Positions 52,163-61,669 of a DNA stretch of 64,000 bases are shown here, one piece after another. The notes beneath the pieces are model-generated. The model was given only the letters and a program-made list of their open reading frames with translations. It had not been told where the DNA came from and did not search any database. The position numbers and the translations under genes are program-made. The stretch covers positions 768,516 to 832,515 of the forward strand of contig NZ_JANBBF010000010.1 of the NCBI RefSeq assembly GCF_024648885.1. Direction: 5' to 3'. The stretch is from Prauserella salsuginis. Lineage in GTDB: Bacteria > Actinomycetota > Actinomycetes > Mycobacteriales > Pseudonocardiaceae. The number at the start of each line of letters is the position of its first letter. The first letter of the stretch is position 1.

Positions 52163-53644
52163 TCAGCGCAGCCGCGGCAGGTGGCCGTCCCACGGTGCGG
52201 CGACCTCGAGCGAGCGGGCGAGGCGGAGCAGCAGCGCCTCGCTCGCGAGCCTGCCGACGAACTGCACGCCCAGCGGCAGCCCTTCGGGAGTGAGGTGCAA
52301 CGGCAGGCTCATGGCCGGGCGCCCGGTGAGGTTGGCCAGCTGGGTGTAGGGGACCCAGCCGAGGTTGTTGCGGACGACCTGGTCGACGATTCCCGTGCGG
52401 CGCAGCACACCGAAGCTCTTCGTGCGCATCATCGCCTCGGCCAGCCACTGCAACGGGGCCGGCATGTTCAGCGAACCGGTGCGGATCGGCGGTTCGCCGA
52501 GTGCAGGCGTGAGCAGCAGGTCGTGGCTCGTGTGGAAGCGGGCGAGCGCGGCGACGTGGTCACGGCGGCGTTCCTGCGCGGCGAGCAGTTCGGTGGCGGA
52601 GAACCCGCGGCCGAGCTCGGCCATCATGCGGGTGTCCTGTTCGAACGCATCGTCGCCGGCTCCGGTCTCCCGCTTGATGCGGGCGACCTCGTTGGCCTGG
52701 CGGACGAACCACACGGTGAGGAAGTCCTGGCCGAGCTGCCGGTCGTCGTAGGGCGGCTCGACCTCCTCGACGTGGTGGCCGAGGTCGGTGAGCAGCTGGG
52801 CGGCGTGCTCGACGGCCCGCACGGCCTCGGGGTGGACCTTGTCGCGCAGCGAGGACGCGGCCGTGTAGCCGATCCGCAGCGGTCCGGTCGGTTCCTCCAG
52901 TTGTGAGAGCAGCGGCCGGTCCGGGACGGCCGGGTGGTACGGGCTCATGTCGTCGGGGCCGGCCAGCACGTCGAGCATCGCGGCGGTGTCCCGCACGGTG
53001 CGGGAGACGACGCCGTTGGTGGCCAGCCCGCCCAACGGCTCGCTCTCGTCGGGGCCGGAGGGGACCAGACCTCGGCCTGGTTTCAATCCCACGAGGCCGG
53101 TGCACGCAGCGGGGATGCGGATCGAGCCGCCGCCGTCACTGGCCCCGGCGACGGGGACGATCCCGGCCGCCACGGCCGCCGCGGACCCGCCCGACGAACC
53201 ACCCGGGGTGCGGTCGAGTGCCCACGGGTTGCGGGTGGGGCCGAACAACAGGGGTTCGGTGACGCCCTTGGCCCCGAACTCCGGCGTGTTGGTCTTGCCG
53301 AACACGACCAGGCCCGCGTCGAGCCACCGCTGCACCACGGTGTCGTTGCGCTCGGCCTTCGTCCCGGCGAGCGCGCGCGAGCCGTCCGCGGATGGTTCGC
53401 CCGCTAGCTGCTGGTGGAGGTCCTTGAGCAGGAACGGCACCCCGGCGAACGGCCCGGAGAGCTGTTCGGTGACGCGCCGGTCCGCGTACTCGTCGAGGCG
53501 GGTGCAGATCGCGCCTACCCGCGGATCGACAGCGTCGGCGCGGTTTCTCGCCGCGGCCAGCAGGTCGTCGGGTTTCACCTCGCCCGAGGCGACCAGCTCC
53601 GCGAGGCCCAGCCCGTCGTGTGCGAGGTAGTCCTGCTCATCCAC
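52163..53644 (-). CDS. Amidase-signature hydrolase
   Basis: This 493-residue amidase-signature enzyme has the Ser-cisSer-Lys triad: Lys74 in PFLLKDLHQ, cis-Ser in TPGGSSGGSAAAVAAG (residues about 150-151) and nucleophile Ser174 in DGGGSIRIPAA. It hydrolyses linear or aromatic amides to acid plus ammonia; substrate unknown. It is not GatA because it is shorter in the C-terminal part and has no gatB/gatC neighbours. The GTG at 53644 is set by AAGGAG at 6 nt. Confidence 0.9.
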   Translation of the reverse strand: MDEQDYLAHDGLGLAELVASGEVKPDDLLAAARNRADAVDPRVGAICTRLDEYADRRVTEQLSGPFAGVPFLLKDLHQQLAGEPSADGSRALAGTKAERNDTVVQRWLDAGLVVFGKTNTPEFGAKGVTEPLLFGPTRNPWALDRTPGGSSGGSAAAVAAGIVPVAGASDGGGSIRIPAACTGLVGLKPGRGLVPSGPDESEPLGGLATNGVVSRTVRDTAAMLDVLAGPDDMSPYHPAVPDRPLLSQLEEPTGPLRIGYTAASSLRDKVHPEAVRAVEHAAQLLTDLGHHVEEVEPPYDDRQLGQDFLTVWFVRQANEVARIKRETGAGDDAFEQDTRMMAELGRGFSATELLAAQERRRDHVAALARFHTSHDLLLTPALGEPPIRTGSLNMPAPLQWLAEAMMRTKSFGVLRRTGIVDQVVRNNLGWVPYTQLANLTGRPAMSLPLHLTPEGLPLGVQFVGRLASEALLLRLARSLEVAAPWDGHLPRLR

Positions 53645-53717
53645 GGCTTGCTCCTTGTCGATGGGTACACGCTGAGACGATCATGTGGCCGTACGGCCGG
53701 CAACCGGTGGGTTGTCG

Positions 53718-54107
53718 TCAGGGAAAGGACACGATCTTGCCGTCCATGGTCTTGGCGATGTCGTAGTCCTCGGACGGAGTGATGATCCAGTACTCGCCGG
53801 TGATGCCGTGGGTGTTCGACAGTTTGGACTCCCGGTCCTCGGCCACCGACTTGAACGATGCGATGTCCGCGTCGCGGCTCTCGGCGTCCGAATAGAGGAA
53901 CAGCAGGGTCGAGCCGTCGCAGGTGGCGGTCGCCGTCCATCGGCTGGGCCGGTTCGTGTCGTCGGACAGCTCGAAGTCGTCGCAGCCGCCGCCGGCCTCG
54001 ACGTACGCGTCCCGTAGCGCGTCGATGTCCTCGACGGGGCCGCCGCAGGCGGACACCGTCGCGAGCACGGCTACCGCCGAACCCGCGAGGGCGAGAGCCG
54101 TCTTCAT
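53718..54107 (-). CDS. Small lipoprotein, function unknown
   Basis: This 129-residue protein has a lipobox at residues about 18-22 (TVSACGG after a hydrophobic stretch), so it is probably a membrane-anchored lipoprotein on the outer face. The mature part is about 108 residues, acidic, with two more Cys (GGGCDDF, ATCDGS) and the words FLYSDAESRDADIASFK and GEYWIITPS. I do not recognise the family. The ATG at 54107 has GAGA 8 nt upstream; an ATG at 54113 is also possible. It faces the kinase operon. Confidence 0.7.
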   Translation of the reverse strand: MKTALALAGSAVAVLATVSACGGPVEDIDALRDAYVEAGGGCDDFELSDDTNRPSRWTATATCDGSTLLFLYSDAESRDADIASFKSVAEDRESKLSNTHGITGEYWIITPSEDYDIAKTMDGKIVSFP

Positions 54108-54283
54108 GGTCATGTTCTCGCAATACCGTACCGGTGAGACCGGTTACCGCGTGTCTGCGGCATCGAGACGTTCTTGTGACGGAACGGGTTCGCCGATCGA
54201 TACGTCGACTCGGCCCCGGGAGGGTCGCGACCCCGCTATCGTGCAAATCCGACTGTCGTGATCATGGCGAACGAAAGGTGCAC

Positions 54284-57200
54284 GTGGAGCTGTTCGGGGG
54301 CCGCTACCGGGTCGGTGATCTGCTGGGCCGTGGCGGGATGGGGGAGGTTTACCGGGCCGTCGACACCGTGACCGACCGGCCGGTGGCGTTGAAGCTGCTG
54401 GCGGCCTCGGCCGACGAGCACCACGCGGCCCGGTTGCGGCGGGAGGCGCAGCTGGCGGCGCGGCTGGCCGACCCCCACATCGTGGAGGTGTACGGCACAG
54501 GGGCCGATGACGACGGCCGCCACTACGTGGCGATGCGGCTCGTGGAGGGGACGGACCTGCGGCGGCTCCTGGCGCGCGGTCCGCTCGAACCCCGGCGTGC
54601 TCTGCGGCTGCTCGAGCAGGTGGCCGCCGCGCTCGACACCGCCCACGCCGCCGGCATCGTGCACCGGGACGTGAAGCCGTCCAACATCCTGATCGGCCCC
54701 GACGACGATGCCCACCTCACCGACTTCGGTATCGCGCGGCAACTGGAGTCCGACGACAGCAGGCTCACCCGCACGGGCAGCTACGTCGGCTCGCTCGACT
54801 ACATCGCCCCGGAACAGCTGCGGGGCCGGGACGTCACCGGTGCCGCCGACGTCTACGCGCTGGCGTGCGTGTTGTACGAGTGCCTCACCGGCAAGGTGCC
54901 GTTCCCCGCCGATGATCCGGCGGAGAAACTGGCGGCACAGCTCAACGACCCGCCCGCCGCACCGTCGGTGTTCGATCCGACCGTTCCGCCCGCGCTCGAC
55001 ATGATCGTCGCCACCGGGATGGACAAGGAGCCGTCCCGGCGGTTCGCCACCGCAGGGGAACTGCTGGCCGCCGCGACCGCCGCGTTCGCCGACGAGGAGG
55101 CTCTCGATCCGGTCCCGGACGCCGACGTCACCGCGCCCGGTGGCTCGGCGGACCCGGCGCGGGAGGCGCTCATGCGGGCGATCGTGACCGTGTCCGCGAG
55201 GCGCAGGGAACCCGCCGTGACCGGCGCCGTCGTTTCCTCGGACACGGCCGATCCCGCGGACAGCGCATCGTCGGGCAGCGCGTTGCCGGGCAATGCATCG
55301 TCGGACAGCGCGTTGCAGGGCAATGCATCGTCGGACAGTGCATCGCCGACCAGTGCCGACCCGGAGGCCGCGGGCGTCGGCGAGGTGTGCCCGTATCCGG
55401 GGCTGCGCAGTTTCGGCACCGGAGAATCCGCCTGGTTCCACGGCCGTGACGCCGAGATCACCGATCTGCTGGTCCGGCTGACCGCCGACGGGCCGGGTTC
55501 GGGGCCGCTCGTGGTCGTCGGCGCGTCGGGAGCCGGCAAGTCCTCACTGTTGCGGGCCGGTCTGTTCCCGGTGCTGGACGAGGAGCGGGTGCCGTGGCAG
55601 CGCGTCGTGCTCACACCCGGGCAGCGGCCGGTCGACACGCTCGCCGTCCGGACGGCCGCGGTGACCGGTGCCGATCCGGCCGCACTCGCCGCGTCGATCC
55701 GGCGGAACCCGGAGTCGTTCGGGCAGCACTGCCGGCCGGATGCGGCCGGGGCGCCACCGATGATCGTGGTCGACCAGCTGGAGCAGCTGTTCACCGACGG
55801 GGCGAGCTACGACGAGCAGGTCGCGTTCGCAACGGCGCTGGCCTGTGCCCGGCCCGCGGTGGTGCTGCTTGCCGTGCGGGCCGACCACGTCCCCGACTGC
55901 ATCGCACTGGAACCGCTCCGGAGCGCGCTCGACCACCCCTTCGTCGTCGGTCCCCTCGGCATCACCGAACTGCGGCAGGCGATCACGGCTCCCGCGAGGG
56001 ACGCGGGCCTTGCGGTGGAGACGGGGCTGGTGGACCGGCTCATCGCCGACGCGGGCGCGCGGGACGGCTCGCCCGGCGAACACGGCGTGCTGCCCCGGCT
56101 GGCGCACGCACTGCGGGAGACGTGGAACAACCGGTCGGGCGGTGCGCTGACGCTCGCCGGGTATCAGGCCACCGGTGGTGTAGACCGCGCTGTCGCCGTG
56201 AGCGCCGACCGGCTGTACCAGCGCCTGGACGGTGGCCGTGCCGAAGCGCTGCGGACCACGCTGCTGCAGCTCGTGAAGGTGCAGTCCGACGGCGGCCTCG
56301 CACGGCGCAGAGCAGATCGTGCCGACGTGGACGAGCAGGCACTGTCGGACCTCCTCGCGGCACGTCTGGCCGAAGTGGACACCGAGGGAGTGCGGCTTTC
56401 CCACGATGCGCTGCTGACCGCATGGCCACGGCTGCGCGAGTGGGTCGAGGCGCAGCGGCAGGACATCCTCGTCCGGCAGCGGCTCGACGAGGCGGCAGTC
56501 AACTGGCGGGAAGGCGAGCAGGATCGCGGCGATCTGTATCGCGGCGCCCGGCTCGCGACCGCGCTCGAATGGGCCGACGGCCGGGAGTTGACGGAGAACC
56601 AGCGGGCGTTCCTGCACGCGAGCCGCAGGGAACAGCAGCGGTCGACGCGGCGACTGCGAGGTGTGGCTGCGGGGCTCGCCGGACTGCTGGTCGTTGCGCT
56701 CGTCGCGAGCGCACTGGCCGTGAGCGGCTGGAACGACGCGGACCGGCAGGCGCAGGTGGCCTTGTCCCGGCAGCTCGCGGCCGAGTCGCAGGCACAGTCC
56801 GAATGGGACCCGGTCGGTGCGCGCCAGGCTGCGCTGCGCGCATGGCGGGCGGCGCCGACGGCCGAGGCACGCGGGGCGCTGCTCTCTGCCGACGCACTGC
56901 CGCGGCTGGGCGGGTTCGACTCCGGTCTCGACCCCGCCACCGTCGTCGATGTGAGCGACGACGGCGAACGGATCGCGGTCGCCGGAACGGGCGGCGAGTC
57001 CGGCGTCGGGGAGGTCGTCGTCCGGGACACCACGTCGGGAGAGCAGACGACGCTCGACACGAACCTCGACGCGGGGACAGTGCAGGCGGTGCGTTTCTCG
57101 CCCGACGGCTCGATGCTGGCCGTGGCCGCATTCGGCGACGGCGTGCGCGTGTGGGACGCGGCGAGCGGTGAGGCGATCACACCGATCCTGGCCGCAGCGG

Positions 57201-58888
57201 GCGGGGTGAGCGGGCCGATCGCGTGGCATCCGGACGGCAGTGGTCTCGTGGCGCAGGCGGTCGACGAGACCTCCCGGATCGGCGTGTGGGACCCGCGCAC
57301 CGGCCGGCACCGCGGCTGGCTCGGCGAGCCGGCGGACGAGTTGGCCTACTCGCTCGCCTACGACGGGTCCCGCCTGGCCGTCGGCCGCATCGACGGCAGC
57401 GTCGCGCTGTGGGACACGACCTCGGGGAAACGCCTGCTCCGCAGCACCGCGCACAGCGACGCCGCGGGAGCCGAAGCCGGTGGTCTGCCGGTGGCCGTGG
57501 CGTTGTCGGACGACCTGCTGGCCTCGGCGAGTCAGCACGACAACGCCATCCGCCTCTACGACCGCGGCGACGGCTCGGCCGCCGGCCGGATCACGGATCG
57601 CACCCGGTCGTCCGACGACGTGGCGCAAGGGCCGTCGATCATGACGTTCTCCGGCGACGGCACGGAACTGCTCACCGCCACGGGCAGCCGCGTGATCGCC
57701 TGGGACCCGGTGGAGCGCACCCGGCTCGGCGAGCTGGCCGGAGGCCAGGGAGCCGGAACCACGGGCGGGATGACCGTCGCAGGACTTGCCGTGACGGCCG
57801 ATGCGGCCACGACGGTCGCCGTGCGGCTCGGGGGCAGCGTCGTCGACTGGCGTCGCAGCACGCCGTGGTACGAGGCGCCGCGCGGATCGGTGCTCGACGT
57901 CGCGTTCGACCCTCGGGGCGACCGGGCCACGGCGGTCGACGGGACGGGTGCCGTGCACACGTGGGGAAGGCGGACCGGCAGGGCGGCGGGCGATCCGCGC
58001 ATGCTGGACTCGTCGGGCATGGCCGTGGCCTACGCGCCTGACGGCACCCGCGTCGTCGGGGAGGCCCACGGCACACTCACCGTCACACCGCCCGACGGGG
58101 AGCCGGGGACGTTCACCGTGGGCGAACACTGGTTCCGGGGCGAACTCGCGATATCCCCCGACGGTTCCCTGCTGGCCGCGGCGAGCGAGCACCCCGGTGG
58201 TCCGAACGAGCCGGGCCGGGTGCACGTATGGGACCTCGGCAGCCGTGAACCGGTCGCGGTGCTCGAACTCGACGCGGGATCGGCGTCGGCACTGGCGTTC
58301 AGCCCGGACGGCAGCAGGCTGTCGGCGGTCAGCAGCAGTTCGGCGCTGCCGGGCGAGGTCGAGGGCAGCGGTTCCGAGGACGGCGGCGCGGGTACCGCGG
58401 TGACGTTGAAGACCTGGAGCCCGGACGACTTCGACGCGGCCCCCGATACCGCGCGCATCGAGGACGACATCACCGACGCCGTATACGCGCCCGGTGGCGA
58501 GAACCTCATCGCGGCGTCGGTGACCGGCCGGATTCAGGTGCGGGACGCCTCGGACGGGACGTTGCAGCGGGAGTTCGGCGTGCACCCGTCGGCCGTGCGG
58601 GCGCTCGAGCTGTCGCCGGACGGCACCACGGTCGCGACCGCGGCCACCGACGACAGCGCCGTCCGGCTGTGGGACCTCGAGGACGGCGAGCTCACCGCCA
58701 GGCTCACCTCGGGCCGTGGCTTCGAGGTCAACGCGCTCGCGTTCTCCCCGGACGGTTCGACGCTCGCGAGGGCGGGCACGGACACCACGGTGGCGTTGTG
58801 GCACGTCGACGCAGCTGCCGCGGCCCGCCACGTCTGCCGCGACCTCGGCGCAGCGGACGCGACTGCAGACAGCTGCGGCGGCGGCTGA
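54284..58888 (+). CDS. Ser/Thr kinase fused to STAND NTPase and WD40-like propeller
   Basis: This is a 1534-residue multidomain protein. Residues 1-265 are a Hanks-type kinase: GRGGMGEVY, Lys37 in VALK, HRDVKPSN (Asp129), DFGIA (147-151) and APEQ. A disordered linker (about 300-365) contains 10-residue repeats. Residues about 368-770 are a STAND NTPase: GVEVCPYPGL-type entry (VCPYPGLRSFGTGES), HGRDAEI, Walker A GASGAGKSSLL (about 411) and Walker B MIVVDQLEQLF. One transmembrane segment follows (about 793-815, LLVVALVASALAVSGW). The last 650 residues form WD40-like repeats (FSPDGS, VRVWDAASG) that would sit outside the cell if the kinase is inside. The GTG at 54284 has AAAGG at 5 nt. Three more genes follow in the same direction. 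Confidence 0.9.
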   Translation: MELFGGRYRVGDLLGRGGMGEVYRAVDTVTDRPVALKLLAASADEHHAARLRREAQLAARLADPHIVEVYGTGADDDGRHYVAMRLVEGTDLRRLLARGPLEPRRALRLLEQVAAALDTAHAAGIVHRDVKPSNILIGPDDDAHLTDFGIARQLESDDSRLTRTGSYVGSLDYIAPEQLRGRDVTGAADVYALACVLYECLTGKVPFPADDPAEKLAAQLNDPPAAPSVFDPTVPPALDMIVATGMDKEPSRRFATAGELLAAATAAFADEEALDPVPDADVTAPGGSADPAREALMRAIVTVSARRREPAVTGAVVSSDTADPADSASSGSALPGNASSDSALQGNASSDSASPTSADPEAAGVGEVCPYPGLRSFGTGESAWFHGRDAEITDLLVRLTADGPGSGPLVVVGASGAGKSSLLRAGLFPVLDEERVPWQRVVLTPGQRPVDTLAVRTAAVTGADPAALAASIRRNPESFGQHCRPDAAGAPPMIVVDQLEQLFTDGASYDEQVAFATALACARPAVVLLAVRADHVPDCIALEPLRSALDHPFVVGPLGITELRQAITAPARDAGLAVETGLVDRLIADAGARDGSPGEHGVLPRLAHALRETWNNRSGGALTLAGYQATGGVDRAVAVSADRLYQRLDGGRAEALRTTLLQLVKVQSDGGLARRRADRADVDEQALSDLLAARLAEVDTEGVRLSHDALLTAWPRLREWVEAQRQDILVRQRLDEAAVNWREGEQDRGDLYRGARLATALEWADGRELTENQRAFLHASRREQQRSTRRLRGVAAGLAGLLVVALVASALAVSGWNDADRQAQVALSRQLAAESQAQSEWDPVGARQAALRAWRAAPTAEARGALLSADALPRLGGFDSGLDPATVVDVSDDGERIAVAGTGGESGVGEVVVRDTTSGEQTTLDTNLDAGTVQAVRFSPDGSMLAVAAFGDGVRVWDAASGEAITPILAAAGGVSGPIAWHPDGSGLVAQAVDETSRIGVWDPRTGRHRGWLGEPADELAYSLAYDGSRLAVGRIDGSVALWDTTSGKRLLRSTAHSDAAGAEAGGLPVAVALSDDLLASASQHDNAIRLYDRGDGSAAGRITDRTRSSDDVAQGPSIMTFSGDGTELLTATGSRVIAWDPVERTRLGELAGGQGAGTTGGMTVAGLAVTADAATTVAVRLGGSVVDWRRSTPWYEAPRGSVLDVAFDPRGDRATAVDGTGAVHTWGRRTGRAAGDPRMLDSSGMAVAYAPDGTRVVGEAHGTLTVTPPDGEPGTFTVGEHWFRGELAISPDGSLLAAASEHPGGPNEPGRVHVWDLGSREPVAVLELDAGSASALAFSPDGSRLSAVSSSSALPGEVEGSGSEDGGAGTAVTLKTWSPDDFDAAPDTARIEDDITDAVYAPGGENLIAASVTGRIQVRDASDGTLQREFGVHPSAVRALELSPDGTTVATAATDDSAVRLWDLEDGELTARLTSGRGFEVNALAFSPDGSTLARAGTDTTVALWHVDAAAAARHVCRDLGAADATADSCGGG
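55265..55350. repeat. 30-bp in-frame repeats in the kinase-STAND linker
   Basis: Two 30-bp units (55265-55294, 55295-55324; two base differences) and part of a third code for ASSGSALPGN, ASSDSALQGN and ASSDSASPTS. They form a Ser-rich flexible linker with possible autophosphorylation sites. Confidence 0.8.
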
Positions 58889-59033
58889 AGCAGTGTAGGT
58901 GACCAGCAGAAACGCCGTGGATCCGGAACGTTCCGCTTCCGGCGGGTCGCCGGTTCGGCGATCGTTTCCGCGACGGAACACCGCGGCGGCGCAGCGCCGG
59001 TCGGGGTGTCGGGTGATGGAAAGGCGGGTCGTG

Positions 59034-59489
59034 ATGACAGGCGAGAACGAGATCCGGGGCCGGCGGGAGGAAACGCGGTGGGATCAGCTGCGGCGGCAGC
59101 ACCGGTTCACCCCGGCGCTGGTGATCGCGCTGGTGGTGCTCACGCTGTTCAACGGTTACGCGCTGGTGGCCAGCATCGTGTCCGTGGCGGACGAGTTCGA
59201 GCACGGCAGGGAGCTCGACGACCTGGCCACTCAACTCGGCCTGCTCGCGCTGGCAGAGGCGGTCGTGTGCCTGAGCGCGCTGGCCGCCGTGTGGCTGCGC
59301 CAGATGCGCGGCGTGCACATCTATGTGGGAGCCAAGGCCGTGGTCCTCGTGATCGCTGTCGCGCTCGCCCCGGAGGCCATCACGATGTTCGTCATGGTGC
59401 CGCTGCTGCTGGGCGGGGTGCTGTGGGTCGCCGCGAGTCAGGCGGGCTGGCGCGCCGACGGGTTCGGCCGTCCGGTCGAGAAGGCGTGA
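59034..59489 (+). CDS. Small multi-pass membrane protein of the kinase operon
   Basis: This 151-residue protein has a charged N-terminus (MTGENEIRGRREETRWDQL) and then four hydrophobic segments (about residues 23-42, 61-80, 90-107, 113-131). The family was not recognised. The ATG at 59034 has AAAGG 9 nt upstream; a GTG at 59031 and an ATG at 59016 are alternatives. It lies 145 bp after the kinase stop and 6 bp before the FHA-like gene. It may anchor or sense for the kinase, inferred from position only. Confidence 0.75.
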   Translation: MTGENEIRGRREETRWDQLRRQHRFTPALVIALVVLTLFNGYALVASIVSVADEFEHGRELDDLATQLGLLALAEAVVCLSALAAVWLRQMRGVHIYVGAKAVVLVIAVALAPEAITMFVMVPLLLGGVLWVAASQAGWRADGFGRPVEKA

Positions 59490-59495
59490 CGCCGC

Positions 59496-60326
59496 GTGCG
59501 GGTCATCGTGCGCTCGCCCGAGCTGCACCCGGTCGCGCTGTCGGCCGGTGAGCGGCTGGTGTTCGGGCGCGCCCCGCATCGCGGCACTCGCAGGGCCGGC
59601 CGGTACACGGTCGCCGTCCCGGGATGCGGGCCGCACGTGTCGCGGGTGCTCGGCGACGTGCTGGTCGAACCGGCCGGCGTGCGGCTCACCTGGCGGGGTG
59701 CGAACGAGGCGATGCTGTCGAGCCTGTTCGACGCTCCCGGCGGGGCGCGCAGGGTCACCCTCGTCGACGGGATGTCGGTCGTGCTCGACGAGGGGAAGAA
59801 CGAGCTGGTCGTGTTCGCCGGCCTCGAGGCGGCGGGCGGGCCGAAGGACCTCGCGCTCACGTTCATGGTGTCGGGTGCCGAACGGACCAGGGAGCTGACG
59901 GAGCTGTCCGGAAGCGACCTGCCGGTGCCGGAGGCCGCGGTGCCGACGGCGGAGGCGCCCGAGGTGCTGAGCCGCTACTCGAAGGTCTGGTACGTGGCGC
60001 TCGCGCTGACCGAGCCGCTGCTCACCGGAACCGACGACGAGCAGAGCGTACCGACCCATCAGGAGATCCATCGGCGGATCGATCACTGGCGGGAGGGCGA
60101 CGCCTGGAACCTCGCAGACCCCAGGCGGGTCGACGAGGCGATCAAGAAGATCTCCCGCATCGCCTTCGGGGAGTCGCTCGATCCGTACGGGGCCGCACGG
60201 GACGGCAGGTTGTTCAACGCCCGGTTCGCAGTGGCCAAACGGGCGGCACAGCGCAGGCTCGTGACCGCCGAAGACCTCGACGAAGTGGAGCGCGCGGCGC
60301 GGCGACGCTCCGGCGGACGGCAATGA
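59496..60326 (+). CDS. Divergent FHA-like protein with C-terminal helical domain
   Basis: This 276-residue cytoplasmic protein has a beta-rich first 105 residues with LVFGRAP, PHVSRVLGDV and VRLTWRG words resembling an FHA fold, which binds phosphothreonine on kinase substrates; the classical Ser-x-x-His is not exact, so the call is tentative. The C-terminal half has SRYSKVWYVALALTEPLL and RRIDHWREGDAW, probably a helical/winged DNA- or protein-binding module. The start is GTG at 59496, 6 nt after the previous stop. Pairing with an upstream Ser/Thr kinase supports a phospho-dependent partner. Confidence 0.7.
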   Translation: MRVIVRSPELHPVALSAGERLVFGRAPHRGTRRAGRYTVAVPGCGPHVSRVLGDVLVEPAGVRLTWRGANEAMLSSLFDAPGGARRVTLVDGMSVVLDEGKNELVVFAGLEAAGGPKDLALTFMVSGAERTRELTELSGSDLPVPEAAVPTAEAPEVLSRYSKVWYVALALTEPLLTGTDDEQSVPTHQEIHRRIDHWREGDAWNLADPRRVDEAIKKISRIAFGESLDPYGAARDGRLFNARFAVAKRAAQRRLVTAEDLDEVERAARRRSGGRQ

Positions 60327-60352
60327 CCGTCCGTCCTCACGGAAGGAACCTC

Positions 60353-61519
60353 ATGGGAATCGGTAGCTGGGGCCGGCGCGGTGCGGCCGGGGTGCTGGGG
60401 GCGGCGCTCCTCGTCGTCGCCGGATGTGCGGGCGAAGGGGGGAGCGGCGGCGCTGCGGTCGAGCCGGTCACCTTCGACACCGGGCCGAAAACCACGGTGG
60501 CGGACGTGGCTCCGGAAGGCGACTGGCCTGCCGCGGCGCTGCACGACGAGCAGGTGTACCTGAACAGGCCGGGCGCGCTGGTGGTCTACGACGCCACCAG
60601 CGGCGAGGAGACGGCACGGGTGGAGCCGGAGGGGGAGCCGCTGTTCGACTCGGTGGATCCGACCGAGTACTACCGGCCGACTCCGGCGCTGGCCGACGTG
60701 GACGGCGAGTCGACCGTGCTGGTGGGCTTCGCCGTCGAGCCGTCGGGGGCCACGCAGCTCGACGTCGAGATCGTTGCCCTCGACGCCGCGACTGCGGAGG
60801 TGCGGTGGCGGGTCACGATCCCGGAACCTGCCGCGGCGCCCGTCGTACCCCAGAAGGACGCGTCCGTCCGCGTCCTGGGCGTCGAACGGGGCGTGGCTGT
60901 GATGAGCGTGGCCCATGACTCGGCGACGCAGGTGACGTTCGGACTGTCGCTTGCCGAGCGGGAGGTGCTCTGGGAGGACGACGAGGCCAGTGTCGTCGGC
61001 GTCGACTCCGGTGTCGCCGCGGGGTTCGGCTCGGACACGGTGGCGGGTATCGACGTCGAGACGGGGGATCATGCCTGGAAGAGCGAGATCGACCCGCAGC
61101 GGATCGGGGACGCCGGGTCGTGGATCCTCGTGACCGATGACGACGACAGGACCCGGCTGATCTCGGTCGAGGACGGATCGGAGAAGAGCCTCAACGAAGA
61201 CCTGCTCTCCGAGGACACGATCTGCGACACCGACGATCATGCCTCCGTCGTCGTCTGCGCCGAGGAGGACGGCGCGGTGGTCGTGCTCGATCTCGACAGC
61301 GGCGAGGTCCTGTGGTCCGACGCCGACTTCCAGGGCAAGGTGAGGGGCCTGTGGCGCGGCGCGGTCTACGTCGAGCGCGGTGATTCGGCCCTTGCCCTGG
61401 GTGCGCGCACCGGCGAGGTCGTCGTCGACGACACGGGAGCGGCACCGGCGATCGTGAACGACCACGTCGGTCTGGACCAGCAGGGCACGGACGTCCGGTT
61501 CTACCCGGCCGGTGAGTGA
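60353..61519 (+). CDS. Beta-propeller (PQQ-like) lipoprotein of the kinase operon
   Basis: This is a 388-residue exported lipoprotein. The lipobox LVVAGCAG puts the lipidated Cys at about residue 24. The rest is built of blade-like repeats (DEQVYLNRPGALVVYDATSG, VLWSDADFQGKVRGLWRG, GARTGEVVVDD) typical of PQQ-binding-like propellers; it need not bind PQQ. It is the last gene of the kinase operon, 26 bp after the FHA-like gene, and could present ligands to the extracellular WD40 part of the kinase. The ATG at 60353 has AAGGAA at 6 nt; an ATG at 60323 overlaps the upstream stop. Confidence 0.8.
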   Translation: MGIGSWGRRGAAGVLGAALLVVAGCAGEGGSGGAAVEPVTFDTGPKTTVADVAPEGDWPAAALHDEQVYLNRPGALVVYDATSGEETARVEPEGEPLFDSVDPTEYYRPTPALADVDGESTVLVGFAVEPSGATQLDVEIVALDAATAEVRWRVTIPEPAAAPVVPQKDASVRVLGVERGVAVMSVAHDSATQVTFGLSLAEREVLWEDDEASVVGVDSGVAAGFGSDTVAGIDVETGDHAWKSEIDPQRIGDAGSWILVTDDDDRTRLISVEDGSEKSLNEDLLSEDTICDTDDHASVVVCAEEDGAVVVLDLDSGEVLWSDADFQGKVRGLWRGAVYVERGDSALALGARTGEVVVDDTGAAPAIVNDHVGLDQQGTDVRFYPAGE

Positions 61520-61543
61520 TCCGGTGCCGTGAGCACTTCGGGG

Positions 61544-61577
61544 ACGCGCCTGCGGGGCATGCCTGCCGCAGGCGCGT
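61544..61577 (+). terminator. Terminator of the kinase operon
   Basis: Perfect 12-bp arms ACGCGCCTGCGG (61544-61555) and complement (61566-61577) surround a 10-nt loop and are followed by TCTTGTTC. It lies 25 bp after the lipoprotein stop. Confidence 0.85.
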
Positions 61578-61669
61578 TCTTGTTCGTGATGCCGCCGAGC
61601 CGTGGCGTCGACGGGTGTTCGCGCGCGGTCGTGTCGGTGCCCCGCCTCGGCGGCTCCCGTATCGGTGTC

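Noticed and set aside
55544..58981. A 1145-codon open frame on the minus strand under the kinase-STAND-WD40 gene
   Set aside because: It is a high-GC antisense shadow: composition is Arg/Gly/Val-rich without domains, whereas the plus strand has complete kinase, STAND and WD40 motifs.
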